Origin: Mytilisepta virgata
Taxonomy: Eukaryota; Mollusca; Bivalvia; Mytilida; Mytilidae
Reading direction: 5' to 3'
Length of the DNA: 64,000 nt
Assembly: GCA_028015205.1 (NCBI GenBank)
Contig: CM051514.1
Location: forward strand, 28,474,150 to 28,538,149
The notes under the pieces: generated by a model
What the model was told of the DNA's origin: nothing
Seen by the model: only the letters and a program-made list of their open reading frames with translations
Database searches by the model: none
Shown: piece by piece, positions 59,763 through 64,000 of the stretch
Position numbering within the stretch: position 1 is the first letter of the stretch
Layout of the letters: each line of letters begins with the position of its first letter
Made by a program: the position numbers and the translations under genes

Positions 59763-59763
<1 letters not shown>

Positions 59764-59809
<46 letters not shown>
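59764..59809. repeat. (TA)n microsatellite, about 23 units
   Basis: Shorter homologue of the tract at 8355-8435. Confidence 0.95.
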
Positions 59810-59811
<2 letters not shown>

Positions 59812-60409
59812 TTTTATACATGTGTGACAATTGGCCTATTTATAACAGGTATCAAGGTAATTTGGAGTCGTTTTGATATATAGTAGTAGTCGTGATAAAT
59901 TGAGGACACATGTAAGATGGTTATATCAATGTAGTTCATAGAACCCTACATCCGGAATTTACAAAATGTATAAAATCGACATACATTATATTTGAAATAA
60001 TTTATGTTTTTTGCATGGAAAACATTTTTTTTGCATTTTTTCATGTAAGGAAGATTATTTTTTTTAAATATCAAAGCAGCAAATATCCACCTGTTATATA
60101 ATGGAAAATAATTGTTATAAATTTGATCATTTATAAAGATGACAAAATTAGCCCTAATTTTACATTCTATATTATGACCATATACATTTCAATAATGAAC
60201 ATTTGGTATGCGAAAAGACATCTACCTACCGATTTTTCGATATAAATAGGTTACCAAAGGTAGATGCATTTTATATTAAAGGAAATAATACTCCAGATAT
60301 TGTATTACAACGTTAACCGATACAAAGTAAGTAAAAAAAACAGTACTTAAATAATTCAAGTCGCTATAAGTTTAAAGTTTTTGGAACAAAACAACTGTTT
60401 AATGATGCC

Positions 60410-60880
60410 CATTAGCATCGATACCACAAGAGGGAAGATAATACCGTAATGTCTGAGTGAAAGAAAATCTGGTAAATCACATATTAAAAGAACCGAACTA
60501 CAGCTGTAAATAACCCGAGCTCTATTTCAAGTCGTTATCAGTTTTAAATTTTTTGGAATCGATACCACCAGAGGTAAGATAATAAGATTTATTACATTGA
60601 ACCGGTGATTTACCGTAGTGTCCGAGTGAAAGAAAATCTGGTAAATCACATGTTAAACGAACAGCCGTTCTTTCACTCTAGGAACTAACGCCGCGGAGAG
60701 ATGTCAAGAGACATAGTCCGTTTTATTTCAATTTATGTCAGTTAAAATGCTAGATTCTGTACAATTTAATAAAAGGTATAACTAATCGCTGAATTGAATT
60801 ATCAGAAATTAACAACTTGTGACCGAACTACAGCTGTAAATAACTAGTGCGCTGCGCGCACTCGTGATTTACTGCATAGT
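60410..60880. repeat. Hairpin-rich module, second copy
   Basis: Duplicate of 9030-9480. It differs by an extra block containing the near-palindrome AGTGCGCTGCGCGCACT at about 60846-60862, which copy 1 lacks between ATAACTCGT and ACTGCATAG. Confidence 0.65.
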
Positions 60881-61770
60881 TTAGTCACGCGTTGTTAATT
60901 TTTGGTATTTGGATTATACTATAATTATTAGAATTGACAGAAATACAATGTACAAAAGACTGAATTCAACTGACAGAGAAATAAAAAATATAGTTTAACA
61001 AGACACCACACCCCCAAGGGGGGTGGGGGGGGGGGGGGTGGTGGAGTGACCACAAAAATGGAATTTCTCAAAACGACAGAAAACTACAAATCCTGAATCA
61101 CGTAAACAAAGGCTTGGTTTGTCATTTTAGAACACTCCTTACAATAACGGTCCTATAAAATATAGTCAATTCGCAGCAGTCAAACATCTGCATCGGAGCC
61201 AGTGTCCGGTTTGATGATTAGTCGTTAGTGTTATCTGGTTACCGGTCATCAGTGTCCTTTTCCTATTGATGTCATGGAACCAGTCTTGACCGTAGCCGTA
61301 CGGGTGTTTTTTTAAATAGAGACTTCTATTATTAAACATGGATAGTCTTGACTCTTGCTTACAAAAAATCAGTTATGAGGTTGATCCTTAAATCATATCA
61401 CTGAATGACGAATAAAGGGTTAAAGTACATGAAAAATTATAATGCGAAAAGCGATTGAACAGCGTTTAATTACTTTGAAATAATTCATTTATAGTGGACT
61501 GTGAAAATTTAAAAAAAACAGGAATACACTAACTGCAAAAGGTTTTGTCGTTTGACAATAAATCCAAAAGACAAAGGTGAATCGCTGCACTGTTTCTCGT
61601 CTCGAAGTTGAATTTAATATCAGTTTCTGGATTATCAATCAATCAATCCATTATCAAATACATTTGATAGACGATATTGTTCTTTGCATTCTTAATGAAA
61701 CGTTTGGATCTCTCGGTTTCCAGATTGTACTTAACATATCAGCAGTCTACGAAATGACTATGTTACATGC

Positions 61771-64000
61771 ATGTGTATCTATGTACCGTTCATTCTATTA
61801 GTAGGAATGGCAGGAGTCTACCCTTCGTATAGCAAAAGTGGTATTACAAATATACACAAAAGACTGATATTGGACGATAGATTTCGGAAGATATTTACTG
61901 TTTTTGTGTGGTCATGTTTTATTTTCTTGGTACTAGTAAGTGCGTTATTAGCATCAGTAAAATTTAAATATTGTCAAAGTATGTTTGATTATTTAAAAAC
62001 AAAACACAAAAGTACAATCAATTTTAACTGCTTACCTCCCTTTGATTATTAAAGGAAGGAGTGGATTTCTTTTCTTTTGCTTTTGTAATTTAAGATACAT
62101 TTTGCCTGTTGTTCTCTTCTCATCGTATGTCTGTGTTTGCGTGTTTTTATCTTATTTACTAGTACACATATAGCCTATAAGCTGAATTCCAGCACTACTT
62201 GGGAACAGGAAATAGTCAATGCAGGACGGAAAGCCTACCTTAAAGCAAAATATGCAAACTATTACACTTTCTGCAGGAGTTCGAAGTGTTCCGTATTTAT
62301 TTTTAGGTTTATGTTAAAAAATAACGCAAAGAAAGGAGACTGTTTCTCTCCTGATATGCATGAAATAATCGCCACTGGTTGATAATCAATAAATTCCTCC
62401 ATCAATCCATTTTAGATTTTACAAGTTTTTATTATTGATGCGCGGCTTATAATAGAATTCTTAGAATAAATTCGAAACATTAGTAATACCTTATTGTTGT
62501 ATTATTTGTAATTGTTTAAATGTATTATATAGGGATGGAACTTAGGACAGGGCGGACCTACACTTTTGGACCTTCAGATTGTATCTAACTGTACGCTGGA
62601 GGAAGCTTCATTGTTCTTCACAGCTATTGCCTGTGGATATTTGCTTTCGTCATTTGTAATCGCCGTTACTTTTGACAGATTCAATAAATTTTTACATATC
62701 ATTTTCGGAAATATCGGAGTGTCAGTCGTGATGGCGGTCATTCCTTGGTGTGTTTATTATCAACTCATGTTTGCTATGTATTTGCTAAAGGGATGTATGT
62801 GCGGATGTGCCGACGTAGGTTTGTAATGATTTAAAGAATGATGTTCCTTTTTATGGAAAGCGTAATGAAACCGAGATTTATTTTTAAAAAGGACAAGTTT
62901 AATGTTAAAAAAGCGAAACGTGTAAATAAGTTATTGTTATATCGGATTATATTTTCCTGACACCAATTCGTGCATTCAGTGAACATGTCTGAATTAATCT
63001 TTATCGAGTACAAATGTACTCTAAAACTTGAATCAGTCCGGTGTTTGGTATCTTGAAAGTACGAAATTCATAAACAAATGCTAGAAAAATGCTAGGTTTA
63101 CATGTGTACTGCTTTCGACGTTGTTCCTCTAATTAGTTCGAAAAATATATTTTTAATTTCTGAGAAATGCATTTAGAAAGAAACCGATTAAATCTAGAAA
63201 ATAAAAGAAAATAGTTTACATTTGAAAGGTCTATAATTTAATTTGTTATTATTATATTATTAATATTCTTTCAGTCATTTCAACCTACCTTATTCATTTG
63301 CTTGGTCAAGACTGCACGAGTTATATGCAGATTTTACACCTTTTCTTCACTGTCGGAGGAATTTTGTCACCATTAGCATCAGCACCATTCTTAACACTTA
63401 AAGAAATGCAGCATCCTTTAACCAACCGTTCTTTTTATAATACAACAGCTGAATTGATTAATTCAGATTATACAACTGATGCTAAACAACTTACAGTCAC
63501 AGATGTTACGCTGATACTGAACACAACTGATCAACCATGAACAACTGAAGTTTATAAGGCATACTCTATTTCCTCAGGACTGTCTTTAGTTTCAACTGTT
63601 CCATTTATGTTTATGTACTTCCGGTACACAAATAGACTAACCATTTCAAAATCAAAGAAGTCCGATAACATGGAAGTATCTGATTCGCTTCCTAAACGTA
63701 TTCGGATACCAGTGTTACTGTTGATAGCTTTAAGTTCTTTTGTCTATACAGCGATGCATGATTCATTTGCCGGCTTTCTCGCTACGTTTGCAGTAAAACA
63801 CATCAAATGGGACAAAATACTCGTCTCTTACGCCACATCCGTATACTGGGGCTCCTTTGCAGGTGGCAGCTTTATAGGAATACTAATTGCACCATTCTTT
63901 AAGCTATCAAGCTTTTTATTTGTTTATAGCTTTATAATAGTCATTTCGTTTACATGTCTTTTGATAACGTCTTTTTATAATATCTCATTTGGTATTTGGA
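61771..64000 (+). pseudogene. MFS transporter copy D (MFSD4/NaGLT1-like), one stop, partial
   Basis: Exon 1 (to about 61935) ends FIFLVL at a GTAAGT donor. Exon 2 is 62533-62818, 286 nt, in frame (GWNLGQGGPTLLDLQIV, CGYLLSSFVIAVTFDRFNK). Exon 3 starts at 63275 after TTTCAG (VISTYLIHLLGQDC, then SYMQIL and FFTVGGILSP). TGA at 63538-63540 interrupts it where copy A has TTA. The frame then continues cleanly (TTEVYKAYSISSGLSLVSTV, then SYATSVYWGSFAGGSF) to the window end. A single nonsense codon is the only defect visible, so this may be a young pseudogene, a null allele or a sequence error. The start codon is uncertain: ATG 61771 is the first in frame, and exon 1 might instead begin at an acceptor near 61803. 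The last helices lie beyond the window. Confidence 0.85.

Larger units (their letters stand above)
56726..64000 (+). repeat. Segmental duplication, copy 2 (runs off the window)
   Basis: Colinear with 5364-12611 in the same orientation. Internal differences are substitutions, small indels and microsatellite length. The left edge directly abuts the right inverted arm at 56726. The right edge lies beyond the window. Confidence 0.92.

Overview
The window looks like nuclear DNA of an animal, most likely a marine bivalve close to the mussels (Mytilus). The basis is strong AT richness, short exons with GT/AG introns, a dense load of inverted-repeat elements, tRNA-derived SINEs whose body I recognise from molluscs, non-LTR retrotransposon remains, Penelope-type reverse transcriptase, and GAC/GTC-rich elements with internal tandem arrays. 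The species call rests on recognition, not on a search. There is no bacterial-style operon, ribosome binding site, rRNA gene or CRISPR array.

The only host gene family I can support is a plus-strand tandem cluster of 12-helix major facilitator transporters of the MFSD4/SLC60 (NaGLT1-like) type. Copy C (26822-29738) is a complete three-exon gene of about 517 residues. Copy A (10389-12988), copy B (17800-20640) and copy D (61771 to beyond the window end) share its exon plan but carry frameshifts, stops or deletions. The window therefore shows one probably working transporter among decaying paralogues.

Copies A and D lie in a direct segmental duplication of about 7.3 kb (5364-12611 and 56726-64000), whose starts are 51.4 kb apart. 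Each copy carries the same LINE fragment, the same roughly 120-bp tandem array, a long TA tract, a hairpin-rich module and the transporter copy.

Layout. 1-5363: a dispersed repeat, a possible solo LTR, a perfect 260-bp satellite dimer with decayed monomers, and a foldback element. 5364-13000: duplication copy 1. 13000-26800: small foldbacks, SINE pieces, transporter copy B with a 680-bp foldback in its intron, and a tRNA-like SINE head. 26822-29738: the intact transporter. 29739-35457: mostly featureless. 35458-41239: a decayed minus-strand Tx1/L1-like LINE with two ORFs, next to Tc1-like transposase remains. 42359-56726: a 14.4-kb tract bounded by inverted arms. It holds oppositely oriented tandem-array elements, a minus-strand DDE (CENP-B/pogo-type) transposase split by an intron, an unknown exon-like ORF inside that intron, and a nested Penelope-type RT. 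56726-64000: duplication copy 2.

The strongest candidate for something undescribed is the 42359-56726 tract. Its right arm ends exactly where the second segmental copy begins, its arms carry recurrent GGGAAATTTCCC palindromes, and a nearly whole transposase catalytic region sits near its centre. That it is one mobile unit is inference. All coordinates were read by eye, and repeat edges may be off by several bases.
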